From positions 529,501 through 593,500 of the forward strand of contig JAJOZX010000944.1 in assembly GCA_023014485.1 (NCBI GenBank): 64,000 nt of DNA. Reading direction: 5' to 3'. Made by a program: the position numbers and the translations under genes. The notes under the pieces were generated by a model that worked only from the letters and a program-made list of their open reading frames with translations, ran no database searches and had not been told where the DNA came from. Below are positions 63,639 through 64,000 of this stretch, piece by piece. The DNA comes from Bathynomus jamesi (Eukaryota; Arthropoda; Malacostraca; Isopoda; Cirolanidae). Position 1 is the stretch's first letter. Each line of letters begins with the position of its first letter.

Positions 63639-64000
63639 CTTCAATGGGTACAAAGGATGGGAGTTAAATAAGACTACGTAGCTTTTGAGTCAGTAATGAT
63701 GATCAGATACAAGCATAAATAAATGTTTATATTCACAAGATAAATTAATTTCAACATTAAGTTTTATTTTTCATGAATCAATTCAAGACTTAACCCATGC
63801 CCTAGTATTTCATGGTCTCGCTGCAAAGCTCCACAATAATGAATAAAAACTAAACAATAATCTAATGAACAGTGTTTATAAGTTAATAACTTCCTTACTG
63901 AGGAGAAAAATAATAGCTAAACAATTCATTTGTTCTTTAAACCAGAAAAGCTTTTCTGTGAGATTTGAGAACTTTAAGCCTTTAAAAGACTAACTACAAT
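63639..64000. other. AIFM1 intron, upstream end of window
   Basis: No further AIFM1 exon or element was recognised. Confidence 0.5.

Noticed and set aside
62890..62960. CTAACCTAACC run as interstitial telomere
   Set aside because: The words are irregular (CTAACC, CTAATC, CAACC) and are enclosed by MITE inverted ends. It is not a uniform TTAGG array.
1..64000. CRISPR array, operon or prokaryotic defence system
   Set aside because: The tandem repeats are microsatellites, minisatellites or transposon parts. Spliced exons and the transposon types show eukaryotic DNA.

Overview
This window is animal nuclear DNA, most likely from an arthropod and perhaps a decapod crustacean. The evidence is a spliced nuclear gene for a mitochondrial protein, long AT, AC and AG microsatellites, and a dense mix of CR1, I-like and Penelope retroelements with mariner, hAT, Transib, MULE and other DNA transposons. 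The taxon is inferred from this mix, not from a diagnostic marker.

Host gene: only one was recognised, AIFM1 (apoptosis-inducing factor 1, mitochondrial), on the minus strand. Nine exons between 63638 and 8260 encode about 491 residues, from the FAD-binding core to the stop codon. Splice sites and codon phases join without conflict. The 5' exons, which carry the mitochondrial import signal, lie beyond 64000. The last two introns (12368-48330, about 36 kb, and 8332-12023) and the 53528-63111 intron are filled with transposons.

Layout. 1-6207: CR1 copies around a zinc-finger transposase-like element. 6208-8330: MITEs, a transposase scrap and the last AIFM1 exon. 9370-17484: a plus-strand LINE split by a small DNA transposon, AIFM1 exon 8, a tRNA-derived SINE, and a degraded I-like LINE with RNase H. 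17974-20583: a hAT-like element with exact boundaries. 20604-29455: a nearly full-length CR1 with an esterase-type ORF1, followed by five head-to-tail 5'-truncated CR1 units separated by (GA)n tails. 30031-31465: a SINE carrying a non-autonomous Transib whose ends resemble V(D)J recombination signals. 31767-36388: a mariner carrying two independent hAT insertions. 37745-45970: LINE remnants, a MULE inside a SINE, an IS630/Tc1/mariner (ITm) derivative and a BEL/Pao gag-protease segment. 45883-51660: MITEs, a foldback complex and a mariner with a D-to-N catalytic change. 53664-61213: four more ITm derivatives and two Penelope-like units bounded by inverted repeats. 61775-63048: LINE tails and a MITE, then AIFM1 exons.

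No operon-like or cooperating gene set is present. The interest lies in the nested insertions, whose target-site duplications allow relative dating, and in a few unusual element architectures.
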